Positions 54,954 to 63,710 of a DNA stretch of 64,000 nucleotides are shown here, piece after piece. This DNA comes from Phycisphaerales bacterium (GTDB lineage Bacteria > Planctomycetota > Phycisphaerae > Phycisphaerales > SM1A02), in contig SIAA01000003.1 in the NCBI GenBank assembly GCA_009692045.1, forward strand, positions 1 through 64,000, read 5' to 3'. The notes beneath the pieces were generated by a model that was not told the origin of the DNA, searched no databases, and saw only the letters and a program-made list of their open reading frames with translations. The translations under genes and the position numbers were made by a program. Numbering within the stretch: the first letter of the stretch is position 1; every line of letters begins with the position of its first letter.

Positions 54954-56638
54954 CATGCGGCGGCTTGCTGTGGGCGTTCACATGGGGAGGTCTGGGGTTG
55001 ATGCAAGCTGTACCCGCGGCTTCTCCAGCGCCACAGTCGTCAGCAATCCACTTCAGCGATGTCACGACAGGCAGCGGGCTGCACATGACGATGACAAGCG
55101 GCGCCACCCCATCAACCCAGATTCTCGAAGTCAAAGGTGGAGGTCTCGGGCTCCTCGATGCCGATCAGGATGGCGATCTGGACTTGTTCATTCCCAACGG
55201 CGCCACACTCGTTGATCCGGAGCACGGGCCGGGTGCTCGGTTGTTTGAGAACCTAGGTGGAATGCGTTTCCGAGATGTCACGGCGCAGAGCGGCATCGCC
55301 CACCGGCGTTGGTCATTCGGGTCGGCCGTGGCTGACTTCGATAACGATGGTTTAGACGACATTTACATTTCCTGCTTCGGCCCAGATGTCCTCCTGCGCG
55401 GCCGCGGCTCGATGCGGTTCGAGGATGTCACGGCCAGCAGTGGACTCGGCAGGGACACCGACTGGAGTACTTCGGCGGCGTTCGGCGATCTCGATGGTGA
55501 TGGCGATCTGGATCTTTATGTCACCAACTATCTGGAGTTTGATCCGACCCATCCGCCCGGTCCCAGTTTCGTCAAGGGTGTGACGGTGATGAGCGGGCCG
55601 AGGGGCATGCGCGCCCAGCGCGATCGGCTCCACGAGAATCTGGGCAATGGTCAGTTCGCCGATCGATCTTCCGAGAGCGGCGTTGCTGCCCTGTCGACTG
55701 GCTACGGCTTGAACTGCGCGATCCTGGATTTCACCGGAGATGGTGCGGCGGACATCTTTGTCGCCAACGATTCCTCCCCCAACTTTCTATGGCGCGCAGA
55801 GGGCAACATGAGGTTCACTGACCAGGGCAAGTCGATGGGAGTCGCGACCAACTTGGACGGACTCGAGCAGGCCGCCATGGGAGTCGCCATCTCTGATATT
55901 GATGGCAATGCCCGTCCGGATATCTACATCAGCGTGTTCTCCAATGACTCCAACACTCTGCAGCTCAATCGAGATGGCAGAACCTTTGCCGACCGAACGG
56001 CTCAGTTCGGCGCAGGCGCGGACAGCCGCACTCTCTGCGGCTGGGCGGCCCAGTTCGCTGATTTGGATCACGATGCTGATGAGGACATCATCGTCTTCAA
56101 TGGTCATGTCTATCCCCAAGCCACGATGGCGGCGATGGACAGCGAGTACCGAGAGCCTGCGCTTCTGCTGCGGCGGGATGGGGCGCGGTTTCACAAAGCG
56201 CAAGGCGGGGATGCACTTGCAGTTCCCCACTGTGATCGATCCGCGGTCTGGGGTGATCTCGATGGCGATGGCGATCTCGATGCGGTGGTTGCAGAACTGA
56301 ATGGCCCACTGCGGCTGCTGCGCAATGATCATGACAGCGCGAATGACTGGTTGATGGTCGGTCTCAACGACTCGCGAGCAGAATCAAAGAATCGCCACGG
56401 ACTTGGATCGATGATTGAGCTGGAGCAGGCCGGAGTAACTCAGCGTCGCTGGCTGTACGGCGGCGGGCCATTTCAGTCGAATGCCGTAGCCGAGGCCCAC
56501 TTTGGAGTTTCTCCCGGCACTCCGTGCAAGGTGATCGTGCGCTGGCCTGATGGCACCGTGCAGGAAACCACCGGCGTCGCCGCTGGCAGCAGAGTCGTCA
56601 TTCAGCGCTCGGATTCACTTCCGAGCATGAGCGAGTAA
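54950..56638 (+). CDS. CRTAC1-family FG-GAP/ASPIC-UnbV protein (second copy)
   Basis: A 562-residue exported protein with a signal peptide (about 1-24). FG-GAP repeats (DADQDGDLDLF, DFDNDGLDDIY, DLDGDGDLDLY, DFTGDGAADIF, DLDHDADEDII, DLDGDGDLDAV) are followed by an ASPIC/UnbV domain ending VIVRWPDGT. The architecture is as in the copy at 47620. It is coupled by ATGA to the TPR lipoprotein, repeating the TPR-CRTAC1 pairing. Function unknown. Confidence 0.88.
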   Translation: MTCGGLLWAFTWGGLGLMQAVPAASPAPQSSAIHFSDVTTGSGLHMTMTSGATPSTQILEVKGGGLGLLDADQDGDLDLFIPNGATLVDPEHGPGARLFENLGGMRFRDVTAQSGIAHRRWSFGSAVADFDNDGLDDIYISCFGPDVLLRGRGSMRFEDVTASSGLGRDTDWSTSAAFGDLDGDGDLDLYVTNYLEFDPTHPPGPSFVKGVTVMSGPRGMRAQRDRLHENLGNGQFADRSSESGVAALSTGYGLNCAILDFTGDGAADIFVANDSSPNFLWRAEGNMRFTDQGKSMGVATNLDGLEQAAMGVAISDIDGNARPDIYISVFSNDSNTLQLNRDGRTFADRTAQFGAGADSRTLCGWAAQFADLDHDADEDIIVFNGHVYPQATMAAMDSEYREPALLLRRDGARFHKAQGGDALAVPHCDRSAVWGDLDGDGDLDAVVAELNGPLRLLRNDHDSANDWLMVGLNDSRAESKNRHGLGSMIELEQAGVTQRRWLYGGGPFQSNAVAEAHFGVSPGTPCKVIVRWPDGTVQETTGVAAGSRVVIQRSDSLPSMSE

Positions 56639-56660
56639 CGCTATTCGATACTCGTTCCGA

Positions 56661-59339
56661 TCACGGGCAGATTCCCCAGCCTCCCAGCAGGGTGGCCAGA
56701 TCGCTTCCATCGACCACTCCCGAGCAGTCCAGGTCGCCGGCACCGGTGGAACCCCAGTGAGAGAGCAGCACTGCTAGATCGGAACCAGCAACCAGTCCAT
56801 CGCTGTCGAGGTCTGGGCAACCGCTGCCGCCGCTAGGAACGCTGGATGGGTTTGCGGGGTCCGCACACTGGTCCAGTTCATCACGGTCATAGAAGCCATC
56901 ACCATCGCGATCGAGAGCGGTGCGCGCGCCCGTGCCGTTGGGCACGAGTGTGTACAGGAACGGACTCGCAGCGGTCGCCTGCGCGTCGAGCTGGGCAATG
57001 GTGCGCACCTCGCTCAGGCGATCGGATTGCATCGCGGTGCCGCTAGTAAGCAGAAAGCTCCTGGGCTCACCGGCGTAGTTGCCGCGAGCCACCAGTTGCG
57101 CCGAGCCCGCCTGGGCAATCGTCAGCAGAGTGGCGCGCCGCGCCGTTTGATCGCTGCCCGCGCCGCCCATGGTTGCCTGTGCGCCGACACTAGCGTGCGT
57201 CCCAGTGTCGAAGCACATCATGAACGCCGCCACATCGCGGCGCTGCTGGTTTCCGGCCGCGCCGCTGGCGAAGTTGAACACCGACAGCGAGAAGAACTTG
57301 AACAAAGTGTCTGTCGCGCCATCGTGAACGAAGCCGAACCCGGAGTTGTTGCTCTGGCTGGTCTTGTCCATGCCGGACTTTTCATAGATGTTGCGCAGTT
57401 GCGGCACCTTCATCGACTGCGCCTCCTGCAGGAGCGACGCCGAGATGATCGTTCCCTGGCCGCCCGTCGGCAGGGTGTGACAGTCGGAACACTGTACGAA
57501 GTCGAGGTTGCCGGTGGTGTAAAGGGTGAAGCCTGTGTTCGGGTTGCCCGAGCCGCCGCCGCCGGAACCCAGGTCGATGATGCTGGGCATGGTTCCGTTG
57601 AGGATGCGATTCGGATTCGGCGGGAAGGCGATCGATGCGAGATAAGCCTGCAGGCGCGTCATCTCCTTGGTGGTGAAAGGCGAGTCCCCACCCAGCAGGC
57701 TGACAGTCGCATGGGCGAACTGGCTCAGATCGGCGCGATCGCCCCGCCAGTGGAATGGTTCCAGACCGCCTAGGCCGACCAGCGTCTGAGTGTTCATCGG
57801 CCCCTTCATCGGGTGAAAATCCTCGCAGGTACCTACCGGCAAGCCGAGGTTGCACGATTCCTGATTGTCGACCATGACACCCTGTGGGTCGCCCAGGTCC
57901 CAAGAAAGTCGGTCCAGCCGTCCATCAATATGGCAACTGCCGCAGGACGCCTGGCCGAGGCCGCTGGCGATGTGGGTGTCGAAGAGAAACGGCCGGCCCA
58001 CGCGCACCACTGTTGGTGTCGGGTCGAAGAAACTCTCGCGCTCGACTTCGGCAAGTGTCTGTTGATCCAGCACCGAAATGGTCGACTCGAAGCGGTTGAG
58101 CACATAAATGCGGTTGTTGGCGGCATCGCTCACCACACCGGTCGGTCCCTCGCCCACGCTGACCAGCCCGCTGCGGTTCATGGTGGCGGCATCGAACACC
58201 GCCAGGTTGTCAGACCCCATGCCGGTGACGAACACCCGTGCGCCATCGGACGAGTACGCCACGCCCCGCGGGTCGCCCAGTGACAGTTCGCGCTGCGCCA
58301 TGGGAATGCTCGCCGTGGCGTAGCTCAGGTGCTGATTCAGATCGCGGCGCAGGATTGGCGTACTGCTGGCCGAACTGAATGTCGCCCCCTCAACGCGGGT
58401 GAAGATCCCTTTCACATTGGACTCAAAGCGGATCTCGTTCTTGGCCTCGGTGCCCACCACCACCGCACTGCCATCGGCGCGGGATGCCAGCGCCATGTTG
58501 GCGGTGAGAAACCCCTTCTTGTAAGTAACAGCCAGCGAGTTGGCATCGATCTGGGCGATGTCGTTGCCGTGCAAGCCCCAGGTGACGGCGGCCGACCAGT
58601 CCTTGTCGTTGATGTCCCGCCAAGTGCCGTTGGCGGCCTTACGCACAATGATGCTGCTGTCCGGAGCACTGGGCAGGTCCGCGGCGATAGGCGGATTGAA
58701 GGCGGTGCCCGAGTTGGGCGGGGGGTTCGGGTCGCCCGGATATGGATTCACCGAGGAGGCGACGACTGTCTCGGGGATAGCCGTGGTGTCGTTACCCGCT
58801 TCAAAGATCGCGCACCAGACCCGTGTTCCGTCGGTGGCCAGCGCCCGCGGCTCCTCGCCGGCAATGGCGACCGTGGTGGGTGCGGCTGAGAGCAGCGCCG
58901 GATTGAATACCTCGATGCGGTTGCGTTGCGATACCGAAACGAAGGCCCGCTGCGGTGAGCCGGCAAAGACCACATCGGCCGGTTCATCACCGGTGAGGAG
59001 AGTCGCCTTCACCTTGAGGGTGGCCAGATCGATGACCGTCACCGAGTCGGAGAGATGATTGACGACCCAGGCTTCCGAGTTCCCGCGCGCGCGCACCGAG
59101 ATCGGCTCTAGGCCGACGCCGATGCTTCCCACCTTGTGCAGACCAGCAGCGTCTGCCGCGTAGACTTCGAGCCGGTTGTCTGGCGTGTTGGTTTGCAGCA
59201 GCCAAGTCGCTCCCGAGGCAACCGTGACCACTTCAAGCGGGTGTACCTGAGGCGACTCGAAGTTCACAAAGGTGGTCTGCGCGGCGGCATAGGGCAGCCA
59301 CGCGAGGAGCGCAAAAGCGGGGATGAGGATTTGTCGCAT
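56661..59339 (-). CDS. Secreted YVTN-propeller/di-heme peroxidase fusion with dockerin-like tail
   Basis: An 892-residue protein starting at the ATG at 59339, with a signal peptide (1-20, ending AAA-QT). Residues about 25-440 are a YVTN/YncE-type beta-propeller (DSVTVIDLATLKVKATL, DNLAVFDAATMN, STISVLDQQTL). A cytochrome c peroxidase-like region has heme motifs CGSCH (466-470) and CSDCH (617-621). Two EF-hand/dockerin-like repeats end LLGGWGICP. It is the third peroxidase-type cytochrome here and the second with this tail. Convergent with the CRTAC1 gene. Confidence 0.86.
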   Translation of the reverse strand: MRQILIPAFALLAWLPYAAAQTTFVNFESPQVHPLEVVTVASGATWLLQTNTPDNRLEVYAADAAGLHKVGSIGVGLEPISVRARGNSEAWVVNHLSDSVTVIDLATLKVKATLLTGDEPADVVFAGSPQRAFVSVSQRNRIEVFNPALLSAAPTTVAIAGEEPRALATDGTRVWCAIFEAGNDTTAIPETVVASSVNPYPGDPNPPPNSGTAFNPPIAADLPSAPDSSIIVRKAANGTWRDINDKDWSAAVTWGLHGNDIAQIDANSLAVTYKKGFLTANMALASRADGSAVVVGTEAKNEIRFESNVKGIFTRVEGATFSSASSTPILRRDLNQHLSYATASIPMAQRELSLGDPRGVAYSSDGARVFVTGMGSDNLAVFDAATMNRSGLVSVGEGPTGVVSDAANNRIYVLNRFESTISVLDQQTLAEVERESFFDPTPTVVRVGRPFLFDTHIASGLGQASCGSCHIDGRLDRLSWDLGDPQGVMVDNQESCNLGLPVGTCEDFHPMKGPMNTQTLVGLGGLEPFHWRGDRADLSQFAHATVSLLGGDSPFTTKEMTRLQAYLASIAFPPNPNRILNGTMPSIIDLGSGGGGSGNPNTGFTLYTTGNLDFVQCSDCHTLPTGGQGTIISASLLQEAQSMKVPQLRNIYEKSGMDKTSQSNNSGFGFVHDGATDTLFKFFSLSVFNFASGAAGNQQRRDVAAFMMCFDTGTHASVGAQATMGGAGSDQTARRATLLTIAQAGSAQLVARGNYAGEPRSFLLTSGTAMQSDRLSEVRTIAQLDAQATAASPFLYTLVPNGTGARTALDRDGDGFYDRDELDQCADPANPSSVPSGGSGCPDLDSDGLVAGSDLAVLLSHWGSTGAGDLDCSGVVDGSDLATLLGGWGICP

Positions 59340-59399
59340 GAACAAAATATTAAGCCTGCCCTTTGGAGATACAAGGCTTTTTGGAGCTTTTGTTGGCAG

Positions 59400-60845
59400 T
59401 TAGAGCAGGGGGCTGAGAAGCCCTGCCGCGTTTTCGATGAGCCGCTTGGCGAGGGGACGCCGCCGCCATGCTGCCCCTGAGAGCTGCGTGCTGCTTGCGA
59501 TGTAGCCAGCCTGCAACTTTCTAAGCGCGTGCGCAAACGGGTTGTCGTAAACCACCAAGGAAGCCTCGAAGTTCAGGTCGAAGGATCGCCTGTCCAAGTT
59601 CGCGCTGGTGACCAACGAGAGTTGCCGATCGACAGTCACCGTCTTGGCGTGCAGCAGTCCTTTCTCAAACTCAAAGATCTTCACATTGCTGCTGAGAAGC
59701 ACCTCGTAATAGGCGCGGCTGGCGAGCGCAACCAGTCGGCTGTTGTTGCGCTTGGGAATCACCAGTGTTACCGAGACCCCGCTCTTGGCTGCCACGCACA
59801 TCGCCATGACCGTTTCGATGTTGGGTACGAAGTAAGGCGTGGTGAGGACGACCTCCTGCCGCGCTACTCGCAACATCCCTTGCACCAGTTGCGTAGTGGA
59901 CTCGTTGTCAAAGTTGGGGCCACTGGCGACGAACTGAGCGGCGGCGCCCTCGCCAGTCGCACAGAGTGGCGGGTGCAAGTTCATCAACTCCCGCAGGTCC
60001 TCCCCCGTCTCGAAGTACCAATCTTCCAAGAACACCAACTGCACCTCGCGCACTACCGGCCCCTCTGCTCGAACCATGCAATCAACCCAGGGAGCGAACT
60101 TGGGATCAGGGGCGAAGGAAGCACTGGCAATGTTCATGCTGCCCACATGAGCGATGCGTCCGTCAACGATGAGGAGCTTGCGGTGATTGCGCAGGTCGAG
60201 TCTGGTGAAGATAATGCGCCACAGGCCCACGGGCAGCGCCCGTGTAACTCGGACACCAGCAGCCATCATCGTGTGGCACAACTTCCCGCGGAGAAACCTG
60301 CGGGATCCGACATCATCGCAGAGCACTCGAACCTTCACGCCGCGTTTGGCGGCAGCGATCAAAGCATCAGCTACGGCGCGGCCCGACTCGTCATCAAGAA
60401 ATATGTAGGTGAGTAGATGCACATGAGCGGAGGCAGAGTCGATGTCGGCAACCATGCGAGCGATGGCTGAGTCGGTGTCCCCGCAGATGTCCAGAGCATT
60501 CCCTCTTGTGGCTTTGCTGTGAGAGGCAGAGGTGGCGATCTGACAGACCGCCCGATCGAGTTGATCCATCTTGATCTCGATGGCATCGGGATCGCGGTGC
60601 CCGTGATGCGCCTCAATGTCTAGAGCAGCCAGAACCTCGGCATGTCGTTTCCTGCGCATCCATCCCAGGCGCGGCTCGCCAAACATGGCGAAGGCGAGCA
60701 AACTTCCCGCGGGCATGAGAAGGAGAAACAGAACCCAAGCCGTGGCCACGGCGGGGCGGTTTCCTTTGCGGATCAGAACATAACAAGCCACCAAGAGGCG
60801 GGTGATTGCCTCGATACCGAAGATGGTCGGATAGAGGTAATCCAA
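59400..60845 (-). CDS. cls: Cardiolipin synthase (phospholipase D family)
   Basis: A 481-residue membrane enzyme joining two phosphatidylglycerols. Two N-terminal membrane helices (about 5-25 and 34-55) precede two HKD motifs, H221-K223-D228 in NHRKLLIVDG and H399-K401-D406 in LHAKTVTVD. The length is standard. The first codon is TTG at 60845. It is 18 nt from the end of greA, possibly in one transcript. Confidence 0.92.
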   Translation of the reverse strand: MDYLYPTIFGIEAITRLLVACYVLIRKGNRPAVATAWVLFLLLMPAGSLLAFAMFGEPRLGWMRRKRHAEVLAALDIEAHHGHRDPDAIEIKMDQLDRAVCQIATSASHSKATRGNALDICGDTDSAIARMVADIDSASAHVHLLTYIFLDDESGRAVADALIAAAKRGVKVRVLCDDVGSRRFLRGKLCHTMMAAGVRVTRALPVGLWRIIFTRLDLRNHRKLLIVDGRIAHVGSMNIASASFAPDPKFAPWVDCMVRAEGPVVREVQLVFLEDWYFETGEDLRELMNLHPPLCATGEGAAAQFVASGPNFDNESTTQLVQGMLRVARQEVVLTTPYFVPNIETVMAMCVAAKSGVSVTLVIPKRNNSRLVALASRAYYEVLLSSNVKIFEFEKGLLHAKTVTVDRQLSLVTSANLDRRSFDLNFEASLVVYDNPFAHALRKLQAGYIASSTQLSGAAWRRRPLAKRLIENAAGLLSPLL

Positions 60846-60863
60846 GATGGGGCTCGGTCAGAG

Positions 60864-61334
60864 CTAGGAGCAGATTTCAATCACGGTCAGGCGGCGATCG
60901 CCCTTGGGTAGGGCAACTCGCACGGTATCGCCGATGCGAGTCTTCATTAGCGCCTGCCCCATGGGGCTGGTCGCTGTCACCTCGCGTGCCACGGACTCGT
61001 CGGCATCATCCGAGTAGCCCGTCACCAACTTGAGTACTTCCTCCCGGCCGGAGGCTTCGTCCCGGACTTTGATTACGGCCCCGATGAACACGATGTCCTT
61101 CGGGAGGTCGTTACTGCCCAGAATCTGGCAGGTGCGTAGCTTCTCCTCGATGTCGCGGATTCGAGCATCGTTGTGCGACTTGTCCTCGCGGGAAGCGTGG
61201 TAATCCGCGTTCTCGCGCAGATCGCCCTGAGCCCGAGCCTCAGCAATGCGAGTGATCAGAACCTTGTCCAGTGCTCTCAACTCCTGGAGCCGAGCATGGA
61301 GCCTTTCGCTATCAGCCTTGGTGATGAATTCCAT
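60864..61334 (-). CDS. greA: Transcription elongation factor GreA
   Basis: A 156-residue factor that rescues backtracked RNA polymerase. It has an N-terminal coiled coil whose tip GDLRENADYHASRED carries the acidic residues acting in RNA cleavage, and a C-terminal FKBP-like domain (SPMGQALMKTRIGDTVRV). I start at the ATG at 61334, which gives EFITKADSERL; the longer frame upstream does not match the family. Confidence 0.93.
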   Translation of the reverse strand: MEFITKADSERLHARLQELRALDKVLITRIAEARAQGDLRENADYHASREDKSHNDARIRDIEEKLRTCQILGSNDLPKDIVFIGAVIKVRDEASGREEVLKLVTGYSDDADESVAREVTATSPMGQALMKTRIGDTVRVALPKGDRRLTVIEICS

Positions 61335-61347
61335 AGACAGGTGAACG

Positions 61348-61947
61348 CTATCCCTCACTGGGCACGGGCGCAAGGTTTCGCAGTGTGGATGCGGCGACCC
61401 CCGCAACTAGCAGCACGGCGGCCAGTGCCCATGTTTCCGCAGTCCCCGGGGCGGCGGCGGCAGCATGCGCTGCTCCGCTCAGCAGGCAGAGGAACATGGC
61501 GAGTGCCCGCTCCCATCCCAGGCGTGATCCTCGCGCCCAAGCAAGGAGTCCGCAGATACAGGCGGCGTGAGCGAGGAGCATGGCATCGAGACTGGCGACC
61601 TCGGCAACAGTCCATGAGGAAATCAGGCGCAGCGGCCAGAGAACCAGCTGCAGCAAACACGCCACCGTGAGGAGGTCAAGCAGGCTTGATCGAACCGGTG
61701 TCGGGCAGGGAGCCTCGCTCAATCGCAGCAGTGGCCAGGCCACTATCAGTCCCGTGGCACAGAGCACAACTGTTCGCAGTACCGCTGGGTGGTAGGAGTT
61801 CAGGCTCGGCTCAATGGGCGCAGACACTCCGATGCCGAACGCTATGGAGGCGCCCAGCCAAAGTGCACCCCAGGAAACGAGATCGCGCGGAACCATATCA
61901 TTCACCTCAGATAGATCAGCGTATGCCAACGCAGTCGGTTCTGACAT
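61348..61947 (-). CDS. Multi-span membrane protein of unknown function
   Basis: A 199-residue protein starting at the ATG at 61947, 32 nt inside the end of ftsQ. About five or six membrane helices occupy residues 25-190. No family is recognised. Tight packing between ftsQ and greA supports translation. A role in envelope biogenesis is possible from its neighbours only. Confidence 0.65.
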   Translation of the reverse strand: MSEPTALAYADLSEVNDMVPRDLVSWGALWLGASIAFGIGVSAPIEPSLNSYHPAVLRTVVLCATGLIVAWPLLRLSEAPCPTPVRSSLLDLLTVACLLQLVLWPLRLISSWTVAEVASLDAMLLAHAACICGLLAWARGSRLGWERALAMFLCLLSGAAHAAAAAPGTAETWALAAVLLVAGVAASTLRNLAPVPSEG

Positions 61948-62749
61948 CGAGTGACCCTGTGCATTCGCCGTCGACCTTGCCGAAGGACGAATCGAAGTAC
62001 TGGAGGTATCGCAGCTTTTGTACCGCTGCGACCTCAGCAGGGGTCTCTTCTCCGGGAGGATGTCCCCATTCAATGGTGCAGCCACCTCTGGTCTTCATCC
62101 TCAGTTGCCCATCCTCGGCATATCCGCCGACCTCAATGGACTCGATTTGAGAACGCCATCTTTGCGTGTCGATCATTCGCGCCAGTTCCAAGCCGGCCGC
62201 GAGATCAGCACCGATCCATCTGGTTCCGGCATGATCGGGTCGAGGCTCGCGACAACCACGGATGCGGGGAAAGGCCGGGCCGGAATCGGCGGCATAGGTT
62301 CGCGGTAGGAGTCTGCCGTCAGCAGCTATCAGGTGCTCGCCATCCGAATCACACACCAGAGCGAAGGGCGCCGCGAATAGGGCATCTACCGTGAGTTCGC
62401 CCACGCTGGCCCGGCGTACCTGGCTTACGGAGAAGAACCAACCACTATCCATCAGCGCCTTCTGGGCTCTAGCCAACGCCTGACGATCGCCGGGATCAGG
62501 GCCAGCCTCGGCTGCCGCGAGCTCCGAGAGCAGTCGAATGTCGCTCTCACCGAGCCAGGCAGGGGCGCGGGTAAAGGCGACGCGCACGGCTCCCACAGTA
62601 CTGGCGCCGCTAGCGTGAGCCGCCTTGCGCAGTTTGGGAAGGACTACGGTTGCAAAGAGGGCGAGCCCCAGAATGAGTGCCCCAGCGCCGATCGCGGTGG
62701 AAATGTGATGCCATGACATCCCCTGCGAGCTCGATTGCTGCTTGGCCAT
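61916..62749 (-). CDS. ftsQ: FtsQ/DivIB-like cell division protein
   Basis: A 277-residue bitopic protein with a short cytoplasmic N-terminus, a membrane helix (about 16-36) and a POTRA-like and beta region. ALARAQKALMDSGWFFSVSQVRR followed by ELTVDALFAAPFALV and LIAADGRLLP fits the FtsQ pattern. Its position directly after ddl (10 nt), which follows murB, is the classic dcw order murB-ddl-ftsQ. Sequence similarity is weak, so the context carries much of the call. Confidence 0.72.
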   Translation of the reverse strand: MAKQQSSSQGMSWHHISTAIGAGALILGLALFATVVLPKLRKAAHASGASTVGAVRVAFTRAPAWLGESDIRLLSELAAAEAGPDPGDRQALARAQKALMDSGWFFSVSQVRRASVGELTVDALFAAPFALVCDSDGEHLIAADGRLLPRTYAADSGPAFPRIRGCREPRPDHAGTRWIGADLAAGLELARMIDTQRWRSQIESIEVGGYAEDGQLRMKTRGGCTIEWGHPPGEETPAEVAAVQKLRYLQYFDSSFGKVDGECTGSLDVRTDCVGIR

Positions 62750-62759
62750 TCGTGCCTAG

Positions 62760-63710
62760 TTATTCGGCTCGAAGCGCCGGTGAGGGAGAAATATCCGCCA
62801 AGCCTCTGTCGCGCGCGCGCCGAGCGAGACCGGCGGTTGCCAGAGAGGCGCAAACCTCTTCGAAGCTGATACCGACGTGACTGGCGGCCTTGGGGATGAG
62901 GCTGTGATCAGTCATCCCGGGCATGGTGTTGATCTCGAGAAACCACGGACCTCGCTCATCAACCATGAAGTCGACGCGGGCGATGTCACGGCACCCGATG
63001 GCGTCAAACACCTGGAGTGCCCAGGCCGATGCCGCAGCCGTGTGTTCGGGGTCAATGTCAGAGTCGAACAGATACTTGGTGTCATCGCGGTTGTACTTTG
63101 CTTCGTAGTCGTAGAAGTCGACGCTAGGAACGATTTCAATGATGGGGAGTACCTGGCGATGGAGAATCCCCACGGTTATCTCACGACCCTTGATAAACCG
63201 CTCGGCGAGAAGCCGAGGTCGGCCCTTCAGCAGCTCCAGACAGGCCTGATGGCCAGTGACCTGGTCATGACAGATTCGCATGTCGACACTCGAACCGTCG
63301 TCCACCGGCTTGAGCACGAATGGCGGTTCCAGGTCCAGATCAGCGGGGGAGGTGACAATCCGCGAGGGCGGCGTGCGCACTCCGATGCGCTGTGCATACA
63401 TCTTGGAGGCAGCCTTATCCATGGCTAGGCGCGCCGACTTGGAGCGGCAACCGACAAAGGGTCTACCCTCCGCCTCGAGAATCTCCTGCAGCGGGCCCCC
63501 CTCCCCCCACGGACCGTGGAGGACGGGGAAGGCCACATCAAACTGCATCTGGGCCAAGTCCTCGTTGGTGATGCGGCCGATCAGCCGAGACTCGACCTCC
63601 CACCCACCGGCGCGCACGAGAGCCTCGGCAACGCGGGTACCGGAGCGAATGCTTACCTCGCGCTCAGCATCGGGGCCGCCCATCAGAACTAGAACCTTTG
63701 GATTGCTCAT
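62760..63710 (-). CDS. ddl: D-alanine--D-alanine ligase
   Basis: A 316-residue cytoplasmic ATP-grasp enzyme making the D-Ala-D-Ala end of peptidoglycan stem peptides. It has an N-terminal VLVLMGGPDAEREVS, a central KPVDDGSSVDM and the metal-binding EINTMPGMTDHSL. The ATG at 63710 forms an ATGA overlap with the end of murB. Confidence 0.95.
   Translation of the reverse strand: MSNPKVLVLMGGPDAEREVSIRSGTRVAEALVRAGGWEVESRLIGRITNEDLAQMQFDVAFPVLHGPWGEGGPLQEILEAEGRPFVGCRSKSARLAMDKAASKMYAQRIGVRTPPSRIVTSPADLDLEPPFVLKPVDDGSSVDMRICHDQVTGHQACLELLKGRPRLLAERFIKGREITVGILHRQVLPIIEIVPSVDFYDYEAKYNRDDTKYLFDSDIDPEHTAAASAWALQVFDAIGCRDIARVDFMVDERGPWFLEINTMPGMTDHSLIPKAASHVGISFEEVCASLATAGLARRARDRGLADISPSPALRAE

Noticed and set aside
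59352-59379. AAGCCT...AGGCTT hairpin followed by T-run as a terminator
   Set aside because: The T-run follows on the plus strand, where no gene ends just upstream; on the minus strand the stem sits in the leader of the YVTN gene with only a weak U-rich stretch.
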